Source of the DNA: Oceanospirillales bacterium
GTDB taxonomy: Bacteria; Pseudomonadota; Gammaproteobacteria; Pseudomonadales; Balneatricaceae
DNA: 64,000 nt
Direction of reading: 5' to 3'
Assembly: GCA_018223185.1 (NCBI GenBank)
Contig: JAAEYW010000003.1
Location: forward strand, 152,074 to 216,073
In this document: positions 28,273 to 36,338 of the stretch, piece after piece
Layout of the letters: every line of letters begins with the position of its first letter
How positions within the stretch are numbered: position 1 is the stretch's first letter
Made by a program: the position numbers and the translations under genes
Notes under the pieces: model-generated
Seen by the model: only the letters and a program-made list of their open reading frames with translations
Databases searched by the model: none
What the model was told of the DNA's origin: nothing

Positions 28273-28313
28273 ATGTCTAATAAATTAGACATAGTGTATA
28301 AATGTGTCTATTA
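28273..28313. promoter_or_regulatory. Dyad operator (enhancer site) for the sigma-54 activator
   Basis: ATGTCTAATAAATTAGACAT at 28273-28292 is a 9-2-9 perfect inverted repeat, and a further half site TGTCTATTA follows at 28305-28313. It lies 65-120 bases upstream of the -24/-12 promoter and just downstream of the activator gene, the usual place of an enhancer-binding-protein site. Confidence 0.65.
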
Positions 28314-28327
28314 CGACTGGCGGGCCT

Positions 28328-29692
28328 TTACATATTCAGACGCCTGATCCGGTTGTAGAGTGTCGCGCGGGAGATCCCCAGCAGCTCAGCTGCCCGGGTT
28401 TTATTGTGCTGACACTGTTCCAGTGCCTGTTGCAGAGAGTCTGCTTCCGCTTTACTGCGAATCTGAGACAGACTCTCACCGGAGAGGGATGCAGAGGCGA
28501 GGATTATATCGTCTGCTCCGAGGTCATCCGGATAGATGGCGTCCAGTTCTGCCATAACGCAGGCCCGTTCCAGCCGGTTGTGTAACTCTCTGACATTGCC
28601 AGGCCAGTGATACTGTTGCAGCCAGGTTATTGCCTCAGTGCTGAGCTCCAGTGCAGGTAGTCCCGAGTCCTGGGCGATTTTCTGTAATAGATGGTGGCAC
28701 AGTGCCGGTATATCAGACTTTCTGTCGCGCAACGCCGGAAGCCGGAGTGGGAGAACGTTCAGCCGGTAGTACAGGTCCTCTCTGAAAAGCCCCTGATCAA
28801 CCAGCTGTTTAAGGTTTCGGGATGTTGCAGCGATAATTCTTACATCGACTTTTTCTAACCGGTTGGAGCCCAGCGCTTCTACTTCCCGCTCCTGTAAAAC
28901 CCGTAATAATTTTGCCTGTATTGCTGCCGATATATCGGCAATTTCATCGAGGAACAGGGTGCCGCCTGCGGCCAGCTGGATTTTTCCCTGCCGGCCGCTT
29001 TTACTGGCGCCGGTAAACGCGCCGGCAACGGCGCCAAACAGTTCAGATTCCACCAGTGTTTCCGGCAGTGCCGCCATATTTATACCGACAAAGGGACCGT
29101 CTCTCCGGGGCGAGGCGTTGTGAATACCCTGCGCCAGTAGTTCTTTACCGGTGCCGGTTTCTCCCAATAACAGGATGGTTGTGTCCAGTTGCGCAGCTCT
29201 CAGTGCCTGACGTCTGACCTTAAGAAGCGCGGCGGAGTTACCCACCAGGTCATTCAGTTCATATTTACTGGTGCGCAACAGGTTTTCTGATACCAGCTGT
29301 TTTTTCAGGCGGGCGAATTTATCAAACAAGGGTTGCAGGTTGCTAAGGTTGTCATAGAAGATAAAACCGATTGCGCCGAAGACTGAGCCATCGGGGTTTT
29401 TAAGTGGCAGGCGGGTGACAGCGCACCAGCGATTATTGATCTGCATAAGATCAAGAAAGCTGGGCTGACCTGTTTTCACTACGCGGGGGAGTTGTGTCGT
29501 AGGTAAAATCTCTTCTACGGAGTGACCGGTGAGGACTGAGTCTGCGGGAAGGTTAAGAAACTCCCGGTACTGTTCGCTGAGCCAGACAACACGGCACTGC
29601 TGATCAATGGCGATTGCGCCCTGACAAAGGCTGGAAAGCAGGGTGAGAAGATTTTCGTCGCTGCTATTAATGAGAGTTTCAAGCTGGCTCAT
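28328..29692 (-). CDS. Sigma-54-dependent transcriptional activator (PAS-AAA+-Fis)
   Basis: Enhancer-binding protein of 454 residues. Order: PAS-like sensor (about 15-120), AAA+ domain (about 155-385) with Walker A GETGTGKE, the sigma-54 contact loop GAFTGA, Walker B GGTLFLDEIA, and a Fis-type helix-turn-helix at the end (NKTRAAELLGISRATLYNRI). There is no receiver domain, so the signal is probably a small molecule bound by the PAS domain. The adjacent CoA transferase gene with its -24/-12 promoter and dyad is the obvious target. Confidence 0.93.
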   Translation of the reverse strand: MSQLETLINSSDENLLTLLSSLCQGAIAIDQQCRVVWLSEQYREFLNLPADSVLTGHSVEEILPTTQLPRVVKTGQPSFLDLMQINNRWCAVTRLPLKNPDGSVFGAIGFIFYDNLSNLQPLFDKFARLKKQLVSENLLRTSKYELNDLVGNSAALLKVRRQALRAAQLDTTILLLGETGTGKELLAQGIHNASPRRDGPFVGINMAALPETLVESELFGAVAGAFTGASKSGRQGKIQLAAGGTLFLDEIADISAAIQAKLLRVLQEREVEALGSNRLEKVDVRIIAATSRNLKQLVDQGLFREDLYYRLNVLPLRLPALRDRKSDIPALCHHLLQKIAQDSGLPALELSTEAITWLQQYHWPGNVRELHNRLERACVMAELDAIYPDDLGADDIILASASLSGESLSQIRSKAEADSLQQALEQCQHNKTRAAELLGISRATLYNRIRRLNM

Positions 29693-29780
29693 CGGGTCTC
29701 TGCACTACAGGTATGTCCCGTCAAGTGTGCCAGATTTTACATCTTAATGTCAGTGGTATCCTGCTGGTAGCTTATCTGTT

Positions 29781-29825
29781 TGCCAGGTGTGCCAGGTGTG
29801 CCAGGTGTGCCAGGTGTGCCAGGTG
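29781..29825. repeat. Five tandem copies of a 9-bp unit
   Basis: TGCCAGGTG is repeated five times without error, about 90 bases upstream of the sigma-54 activator gene. No reading frame uses it. Such short perfect tandem repeats change copy number by slippage. Confidence 0.95.
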
Positions 29826-29910
29826 TACCGGACGGAGCTGAGCGATTAAAAATCAGACGACTCGCCAGGTTCGCTGTCATTTCGGAAGAAGTAACAACCA
29901 GAATACAAAA

Positions 29911-29934
29911 AAAACCAGCCGGTTGGCTGGTTTT
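29911..29934. terminator. Intrinsic terminator of the liv operon
   Basis: AAAACCAGCC (29911-29920), loop GGTT, GGCTGGTTTT (29925-29934). The minus-strand side ends in eight T residues, so it terminates the leftward liv transcript just after livF. Confidence 0.9.
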
Positions 29935-29955
29935 GTATCTGTTTAGTAGTAATTT

Positions 29956-30657
29956 TTAACCACCCAGATAGGCTTTCTGAACTGATGCATCGTTTAACAG
30001 GTTCGCTCCGGAGTCAGTTTTAACAATCCGGCCATTTTCCAGAACATAGGCCCGGTCGGCTATGCGCAATGCCTGATTGGCGTTTTGTTCCACCAGGAAT
30101 ATGGTGACCCCCTCATCCCGCAGACGTTCGATAATATCGAAAATCTGCTTGATAATAATGGGTGCCAGTCCGAGCGATGGCTCGTCCAGTAACAGCAATC
30201 GGGGTTTGCTCATCAGTGCCCGGCCAATCGCAAGCATCTGTTGTTCGCCCCCCGACATGGTTCCCGCCCGTTGTTTAAAGCGTTCTTCCAGACGGGGGAA
30301 CAGGTCGAGAACATATTTTACTGTTTCTTCGGCCTGTTCTTTGGTGCGAAAGTAGGCGCCCATTGAGAGGTTTTCTTCCACTGTCATCGCACTGAAGACT
30401 CTGCGTCCTTCGGGGACAATTGCCAGTCCTTTACGCATAATCTCAGGGGTGTTGAAGTGTTCAAGCTCTTCACCTTCAAAAATGACCTTGCCGGATGAGG
30501 CCTTAGGGTCACCGCAGATAGTCATCATCAGGGTTGTTTTGCCAGCGCCGTTGGCACCGATCAGAGTGATGATTTCGCCCTGATTAATCTCAATGCTGAC
30601 ATCATGGAGTGCCTGAATCTGTCCATAATGGGTGTTTACATTTTCGATCTTCAGCAT
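29956..30657 (-). CDS. livF: Branched-chain amino acid ABC transporter ATPase LivF
   Basis: One of two ATPases powering high-affinity leucine/isoleucine/valine uptake. 233 residues from ATG 30657 (MLKIENVNTHYG), directly after the livG stop; a longer frame upstream is not needed. Walker A GANGAGKTT, signature MSGGEQQML, Walker B LLLLDEPSLGLAP and the switch histidine-equivalent region FLVEQNA are all present. Last gene of livKHMGF. Confidence 0.96.
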   Translation of the reverse strand: MLKIENVNTHYGQIQALHDVSIEINQGEIITLIGANGAGKTTLMMTICGDPKASSGKVIFEGEELEHFNTPEIMRKGLAIVPEGRRVFSAMTVEENLSMGAYFRTKEQAEETVKYVLDLFPRLEERFKQRAGTMSGGEQQMLAIGRALMSKPRLLLLDEPSLGLAPIIIKQIFDIIERLRDEGVTIFLVEQNANQALRIADRAYVLENGRIVKTDSGANLLNDASVQKAYLGG

Positions 30658-30658
30658 C

Positions 30659-31426
30659 TTATTCCTCTCCGAGATAGGCTTTGATGACATCCGGATTCCC
30701 CTTGATCTGTTCGGCGGTGCCGTTAGCCAGAGGGGTGCCCTGGGCAATCACGTAGATATGATCGGAGATACCCATAACCAGACTCATGTCGTGCTCAATC
30801 AGCAGGATCGAGATCTCATGCTCATCACGCAACTTTATGATCAGTTCATCCAGCTCTTTTGTCTCATTAGGGTTGAGGCCTGCCGCCGGTTCATCCAGCA
30901 TCAACAGCTCGGGCTGAGTGACCATGCAACGGGCAATCTCAAGGCGGCGCTGCTGTCCGTAAGCGAGATTGCCCGCTTCCCGGTTAGCATACTCCAGCAG
31001 ACCGACCTCTTTCAGCCAGTGTGCCGCATGTTCCATTGCGTCTTTTTCAAGGCGGCGGTAGTTGGGGGTTTTCAGTAGTCCGGAAAACAGATTGGTATTC
31101 AGATGCCGGTGCTGTGCAACCAGCATATTTTCAATCACGGTCATCTTCTGAAACAGACGGACATGCTGAAAGGTGCGTACCAGACCCTTGCGGGATATCT
31201 GATAATCTTTCAGGCCGGCAATCTGCTCGCTCTTCAGCATTACGCTGCCTTCGGTGGGGATGTAAAACCCGGACAAACAATTAAATACGGTGGTTTTTCC
31301 GGCCCCGTTCGGGCCGATAACTGAAACGATCTGGCGATTCTTAACCTTAAGGTTGACACCGTTCACCGCTACCAGGCCGCCGAAGCGCATGGTCAGACCG
31401 TTTACATCCAGCAGTAACTGACTCAT
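30659..31426 (-). CDS. livG: Branched-chain amino acid ABC transporter ATPase LivG
   Basis: The second ATPase of the transporter. 255 residues with Walker [10 protein letters not shown], the signature region [13 protein letters not shown], Walker [14 protein letters not shown] and IEHDMSLVM holding the switch histidine. The characteristic LivG insert between Walker A and signature is present. It overlaps livM by four bases. Confidence 0.96.
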   Translation of the reverse strand: MSQLLLDVNGLTMRFGGLVAVNGVNLKVKNRQIVSVIGPNGAGKTTVFNCLSGFYIPTEGSVMLKSEQIAGLKDYQISRKGLVRTFQHVRLFQKMTVIENMLVAQHRHLNTNLFSGLLKTPNYRRLEKDAMEHAAHWLKEVGLLEYANREAGNLAYGQQRRLEIARCMVTQPELLMLDEPAAGLNPNETKELDELIIKLRDEHEISILLIEHDMSLVMGISDHIYVIAQGTPLANGTAEQIKGNPDVIKAYLGEE

Positions 31427-32685
31427 TGTTGTTTCAACTCCAGATTCGGTCGTTTCATGGGTATCAGGCCCTGAGGGCGCCAGCGCATCATCACTACCAT
31501 CAGCAGGCCGAAAAGCAGCATCCGGTATTCGGAGAACTCCCGTGCCAGTTCAGGCAGGATTGTCATGATAATGGCAGCGAAGATGATTCCCATTTGAGAG
31601 CCCATACCGCCCAGTACAACAATCGCCAGAATGATGGCTGACTCGATGAAGACAAACGATTCCGGGCTGATAAAGCCTTGTCGGGCAGCAAAAAAACAAC
31701 CTGCAAATCCGGCTGTCGAAGCGCCAATCGTAAAGGCAGATAACTTGATGATGGTGCGGTTCAGTCCCAGTGAACGGCACGCAATCTCGTCTTCCCGCAG
31801 TGCTTCCCAGGCGCGTCCGATCGGCATCCGCATCAGGCGGTTGATCAGATAGATCACACAGATAACCAATAGCACTGCGACCAGATAAAGAAAGATCACT
31901 TTATAGGAACTGGAGTAGTCCATACCAAAGTATTCATGGAAGGTTGAAGCGCCTTCCTCTTTCGCTTTGCGGTTGAACTCCAGACCAAAAAGGGTTGGCT
32001 TGGCAATACCGGAAATACCGTTAGGCCCTCCGGTCAGTGAAGTCCAGTTGTTCAGCAGTATGCGAATAATCTCGCCGAATCCCAGTGTGACAATCGCCAG
32101 ATAATCCCCTCTGAGGCGCAGTACCGGAAAGCCCAGCAGGAAGCCGAAAGAAGCCGCCAGTGCTGCTGATATTGGCAGGCACGCCCAGAATGACATACCA
32201 AAATACTGGGATAGCAAAGCGTAGGTGTACGCACCCACTGCATAGAACGCGACAAAACCCAGATCCAGCAGGCCTGCCAGACCTACAACAATGTTCAGGC
32301 CCAGCCCGAGCATAATGTAGATCAGGGTCAGCGTCGCCAGATCAACCGTGCCCCGGGAGACCATAAATGGCCAGATAAGCATTACCACGATAACCGCAGC
32401 GATCAGCCAGGGTTTCAGGGCTGCCATTTTACGCTCTTCTGGCAGAATCTTCTGGATATTGGGTTTCGGAATCGCACCAAACAGCGCATCAATCTGCGTA
32501 CTGAACAGCTGCGACAGGAATACCACAGAGATACCGGTAAGGATCCACATCCACTGTTCGGTGGTGGCGCCTTTGACTGTCAGAACGGTACTGTCAGTAT
32601 CGAGTTTAACGCCGATCATCAGGCAGGCGAGGATAAGTGAGATGCCCGCGGCAAAAAATGCATTATAAAGCTTGCTGGAGTTCAT
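31423..32685 (-). CDS. livM: Branched-chain amino acid ABC transporter permease LivM
   Basis: Inner-membrane permease of the transporter, 420 residues. The first 100 residues form the extra N-terminal membrane segments seen in proteobacterial LivM; the core carries [20 protein letters not shown] and the ABC-contact EAA-like segment [18 protein letters not shown]. Overlaps livH by four bases and livG by four. Confidence 0.95.
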   Translation of the reverse strand: MNSSKLYNAFFAAGISLILACLMIGVKLDTDSTVLTVKGATTEQWMWILTGISVVFLSQLFSTQIDALFGAIPKPNIQKILPEERKMAALKPWLIAAVIVVMLIWPFMVSRGTVDLATLTLIYIMLGLGLNIVVGLAGLLDLGFVAFYAVGAYTYALLSQYFGMSFWACLPISAALAASFGFLLGFPVLRLRGDYLAIVTLGFGEIIRILLNNWTSLTGGPNGISGIAKPTLFGLEFNRKAKEEGASTFHEYFGMDYSSSYKVIFLYLVAVLLVICVIYLINRLMRMPIGRAWEALREDEIACRSLGLNRTIIKLSAFTIGASTAGFAGCFFAARQGFISPESFVFIESAIILAIVVLGGMGSQMGIIFAAIIMTILPELAREFSEYRMLLFGLLMVVMMRWRPQGLIPMKRPNLELKQQ

Positions 32686-33608
32686 ACTTTTTCTACCTCC
32701 GGTTTGCCCAGCAGTCCGCTTGGACGGAACAGCAGGATAAGCACCAGCAGGCCGAACGATACAACATCCTTATATTCAGATGGGAAGAATGCTGAGGTCA
32801 TCGCCTCGGTTACGCCAAGAATCAGGCCACCAAGCATCGCTCCGGGAATAGAGCCGATGCCGCCAAGGACTGCCGCAGTAAATGCTTTCAGACCTGCGAT
32901 GAAACCGACAAAAGGGTTCACCACCCCGTAATACAGCCCAAGCAACAGACCGGCAATAGCAGCCAGTGCAGCCCCGACAATGAAGGTGAGGGCGATAATC
33001 TTATTGGTATCAACACCCAGCAGGTTGGTCATTCCAATATCTTCTGAACAGGCGCGACAGGCACGGCCCATGCGTGAACGGGAGATAAACAGAGTCAGCA
33101 GCGTCATGCTGATGATGGTGATAACAAAGATCATCACCTGCATGTAGGACAGTGATACCTCGTAGAGACTCGGGTCACCGAAGCTCCAGCCACCGGTCAC
33201 CTGAGGTGGCAGCGCCACATCCCGTGAACCCTGAGACAAAACGACAAAGTTTTGCAGGAATATAGACATACCGATCGCAGAGATCAGTGGAATCAGCCGG
33301 TTAGAGCCGCGTAAGGGACGGTAGGCTACCCGTTCAACCGTCCAGCCGTATGTGCTGGCAATGAACATTGCAACTACGAGGGCAATAATCAGGATAATGG
33401 GGAGGCTTACCATTCCCATGCCCAGCAAACCTGCGATAACAATAAATGTTACGTAGGAACCGATCATATAGATCTCGCCGTGGGCAAAGTTAATCATACC
33501 GATGATGCCGTAAACCATTGTATAGCCGATGGCAATCAGGGCGTAGGTAGAGCCGATGGTTAGCCCGTTAATGAGCTGTTGCAACAGATAAAGCGAAAAT
33601 TCTGACAT
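32682..33608 (-). CDS. livH: Branched-chain amino acid ABC transporter permease LivH
   Basis: Partner permease of LivM, 308 residues with about eight membrane segments. ATG 33608 ([11 protein letters not shown]) is chosen; an upstream start would add eleven residues. Typical are [40 protein letters not shown] as the ATPase contact, and the conserved [19 protein letters not shown]. Separated from livK by a strong hairpin. Confidence 0.95.
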   Translation of the reverse strand: MSEFSLYLLQQLINGLTIGSTYALIAIGYTMVYGIIGMINFAHGEIYMIGSYVTFIVIAGLLGMGMVSLPIILIIALVVAMFIASTYGWTVERVAYRPLRGSNRLIPLISAIGMSIFLQNFVVLSQGSRDVALPPQVTGGWSFGDPSLYEVSLSYMQVMIFVITIISMTLLTLFISRSRMGRACRACSEDIGMTNLLGVDTNKIIALTFIVGAALAAIAGLLLGLYYGVVNPFVGFIAGLKAFTAAVLGGIGSIPGAMLGGLILGVTEAMTSAFFPSEYKDVVSFGLLVLILLFRPSGLLGKPEVEKV

Positions 33609-33674
33609 TTGCAAGGACCATATAAAACGAATCCCCGGCATCGGATCACGGCACCAGGGAGTCGGGATTTGCGG

Positions 33675-33697
33675 ACTCCGGCTGGTACAGCCGGAGT
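33675..33697. other. Hairpin between livK and livH
   Basis: ACTCCGGCTG (33675-33684), loop of three, CAGCCGGAGT (33688-33697): a perfect 10-bp stem with no T run on the liv sense strand. Likely a partial terminator or mRNA-stabilising hairpin that keeps livK expression above the permease genes. Confidence 0.7.
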
Positions 33698-33724
33698 TTG
33701 CTAATCTATTGTTATTACAATGAA

Positions 33725-34843
33725 TTACTCAGCAGGAGTCTTAGATCCATCTTTGTGCAGACGATACACCAGGAAAGTCGACTCAGTCAGGTCACCCTTC
33801 TCGTCATATTTGACTTTTCCGATCGCAGTATCGAAATCGTGAGCACGAATGTAATCAGCCAGCTCTACTGAATCAGTCGATTTGGTTGCACTTATGGCGT
33901 TAGCCATTACTTCTACAGCCGCGTAGGCGGTGAATACGAAAGGACCGGTTGGATCTTCACCCTTAGCCTTGATAGCAGCTACACGGGCTTCGTTTATAGG
34001 GTTCTGATCGAAACTCTTCGGTGCGGTTGCCAGTACACCTTCTGAAGCATCACCGGCAATTTTCGCCAGATCAGAGTTAACCACACCTTCAGGTCCCATG
34101 AACTGAGCATTGAAGCCTTTTTCGGCAGACTGACGCAGGATCAGGCCCAGCTCAGGGTGATAACCACCGTAGTAAACGAAATCAACATTCTCTTTCTTAA
34201 GCTTGGCGATCAGTGCTGAGAAGTCTTTATCACCCGGGGTGACACCTTCAAACATAGCCGCCTTAACGCCATTTTCGGCCAGCTGATCACGTACCGACGT
34301 TGCCAGACCTTCACCGTACTGCTGCTTATCATGAATAACAGCAACACGCGCTGGTTTGGCCGTTTTCAGAATGTAATCGGCAGCCATGCTGCCCTGCAGG
34401 CTGTCCAGACCGATAGTCCGGAAAATCATCTTGTAGCCTTTCTCCGTGATTGAAGGAGAGGTCGATGCTGCAGTAATCATCAGCACGCCTTCCTCTTCAT
34501 AAATATCGGAAGCAGGCTCAGTCGAGGAAGAACAGAGGTGGCCAACAACCTGTGTTACGCCATCGTTAATGATTTTGTTCGCCACAGCTACTGCTTGTTT
34601 CGGGTCGCAGGCATCATCATAGATTACGCCTTCCAGCATCATGCCGTTAACGCCGCCAGCTTTGTTGATATCTTCAATGGCTGCCATTACACCGATTTTT
34701 TGCATATCGCCATACTGGGCAACAGGGCCGGTAGCTGGTCCCGCCAGGCCGATCTTAAGCGTTTCAGCCTGAGCTGCAGCCGTTAAGCCCATTATACAAA
34801 CAGCGGTACTCAGGCCCAGCAATGATTTGCGGAATTGATTCAT
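33725..34843 (-). CDS. livK: Branched-chain amino acid-binding protein LivK/LivJ
   Basis: Periplasmic binding protein delivering branched-chain amino acids to LivHM. 372 residues from ATG 34843, which has GGAG upstream; a further start at 34858 adds five residues. A signal peptide ends at AAAQAE. The mature protein shows LKIGLAGPATGPVAQYGDM (the family's N-terminal strand), YDDACDPKQAVAVANKII with the first cysteine, and VGHLCSSSTEPAS with the ligand-binding serines/threonines. First gene of the operon. Confidence 0.95.
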   Translation of the reverse strand: MNQFRKSLLGLSTAVCIMGLTAAAQAETLKIGLAGPATGPVAQYGDMQKIGVMAAIEDINKAGGVNGMMLEGVIYDDACDPKQAVAVANKIINDGVTQVVGHLCSSSTEPASDIYEEEGVLMITAASTSPSITEKGYKMIFRTIGLDSLQGSMAADYILKTAKPARVAVIHDKQQYGEGLATSVRDQLAENGVKAAMFEGVTPGDKDFSALIAKLKKENVDFVYYGGYHPELGLILRQSAEKGFNAQFMGPEGVVNSDLAKIAGDASEGVLATAPKSFDQNPINEARVAAIKAKGEDPTGPFVFTAYAAVEVMANAISATKSTDSVELADYIRAHDFDTAIGKVKYDEKGDLTESTFLVYRLHKDGSKTPAE

Positions 34844-35228
34844 CAAGCTAATCTCCATTTATTATTCTTTGCAGAGTTTCTCAAAGGGTAATACCTGAAG
34901 ATAGCCGGCTTTCACTAAGCATCGAACCAATTTACAGATTTTACGCCCTGAGATGTTATTACCTCTGTCGCAGTGGCTAACTCTACCTCTGGCGGTCTAC
35001 TAATTGCAATCTAAGTAGAGGACTTTTATAAGGTTATGTTGATCTGGGATGTTTACATCCGCTGCAGTGAGAGAAAGTGTTAATGATATTGCCACTATTT
35101 GTTATTGAGCAATTGACCGTTTTTGTTAATGATTCTTACCCTCAGACACGTATTTCCGGCGGCTGGTGGTAGATGCTAACGTCAGAGAGAACGCTGATTC
35201 CTGCATAATGATAATAACTGGGAAGAGT
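34844..35228. other. Divergent control region of livK and the YCF48-like gene
   Basis: About 385 bases without a gene. It must hold two divergent promoters, but I find no pair of boxes good enough to place. A weak dyad around CTACCTCTGG...TAGAGG (about 34983-35021) could be a binding site. Confidence 0.4.
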
Positions 35229-36338
35229 ATGGATCCGATCCGATCGCTAATTCGTTTTTGTATGGCTGCTGCTGTTCTGCTGGCAGGTTCCGTTGCAGCT
35301 CAGCCTGTGGCTGATCGTCTTAACACCCCCGCACTGCTCTCCTATCGTGCGGATCAGGCTCTGCTGCTGGATATTGCTGCAAGTGGTAATCAGCTGGTTG
35401 CTGTGGGCGATCAGGGTATAGTTATGCGCTCGATTGATCAGGGGCGCAGTTGGCAGCAGCAGCACACGCCTTTCAGCGTGATGCTGACATCTGTTTTCTT
35501 TGCTGATGCTGAACATGGCTGGCTGACCGGGCATGACGGGTTGCTCGCTGCAACCGGTGATGGTGGTGTCAGCTGGCGAACATTATTGGATGGTAATCAG
35601 ATCAACCAGCTGCGGTTGCAAACGCTGCAGCAGAAAATGACTGAAATACAGATCCGGTTTGATGCTGAACCGGATAATGATCTGTTGGCGGAGCAGCTGG
35701 ATACTGTTTCCTGGTTGGTTGCAGATGCCACCGCTGCCGTGGACGATGGCGCGGGTGTGCCGCTGCTGGATATCTGGTTTGCCGATTCTCAGCATGGTTT
35801 TGCTTTGGGTGGGTATGGTCTGTTGCTGAAAACTGAGGATGGTGGTGACAGCTGGGCCTATTGGGGTGACCGGCTTGAGAACCCTGATAATTTTCATCTT
35901 AACGCTATGGCGGCAGATCATCAGGGGCATCTGTATATCGTCGGCGAAGCAGGCGTTCTGTTTCGCTCTGAGGATGACGGTGATAGCTGGAGTCGTATCG
36001 ACACTCCCTATGATGGCTCTTTTTTCGGTATTACCGAATTCAATAAGCAGTTATACCTGATGGGGCTGCGGGGGCATCTTTATCGCTCTGATAGCGGGTT
36101 GGAATGGCTGCCGGTAGAGACCGGCTATGAAGTGACTCTGCTAAGCGCTGTCGCGGGGGCTGATAAGCTGGTATTGCTGGGTCAGGGAGGAATGATTCTT
36201 CAGAGTCCTGATGGTCAGCACTTCTCTCAGCTACCGAGTGGCGCAAGGCACTCACTGAGTGCCGGTCTGGCGCTGAACGGTGCATATATTCTGGTAGGTG
36301 AAGGTGGGTTGCAGACGCTGGAGATCTCACATGAATAA
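35229..36338 (+). CDS. YCF48-like beta-propeller protein, exported
   Basis: A 369-residue protein with signal peptide (about residues 5-24, ending VAAQPVA) and a beta-propeller of YCF48/BNR units: DQGRSWQQQ, GDGGVSWRTL, EDGGDSWAYWG and EDDGDSWSRI mark successive blades at a regular distance. Related photosystem II assembly factors (HCF136) chaperone membrane proteins; in heterotrophs such genes lie beside RND exporters, as here, where the next ORF begins inside its last codons. The ATG 35229 has GGGAAGAG upstream; earlier starts in the frame are less likely. Confidence 0.85.
   Translation: MDPIRSLIRFCMAAAVLLAGSVAAQPVADRLNTPALLSYRADQALLLDIAASGNQLVAVGDQGIVMRSIDQGRSWQQQHTPFSVMLTSVFFADAEHGWLTGHDGLLAATGDGGVSWRTLLDGNQINQLRLQTLQQKMTEIQIRFDAEPDNDLLAEQLDTVSWLVADATAAVDDGAGVPLLDIWFADSQHGFALGGYGLLLKTEDGGDSWAYWGDRLENPDNFHLNAMAADHQGHLYIVGEAGVLFRSEDDGDSWSRIDTPYDGSFFGITEFNKQLYLMGLRGHLYRSDSGLEWLPVETGYEVTLLSAVAGADKLVLLGQGGMILQSPDGQHFSQLPSGARHSLSAGLALNGAYILVGEGGLQTLEISHE

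Noticed and set aside
29781-29825. CRISPR-like repeat array
   Set aside because: The 9-bp units are contiguous without spacers and no cas gene is near.
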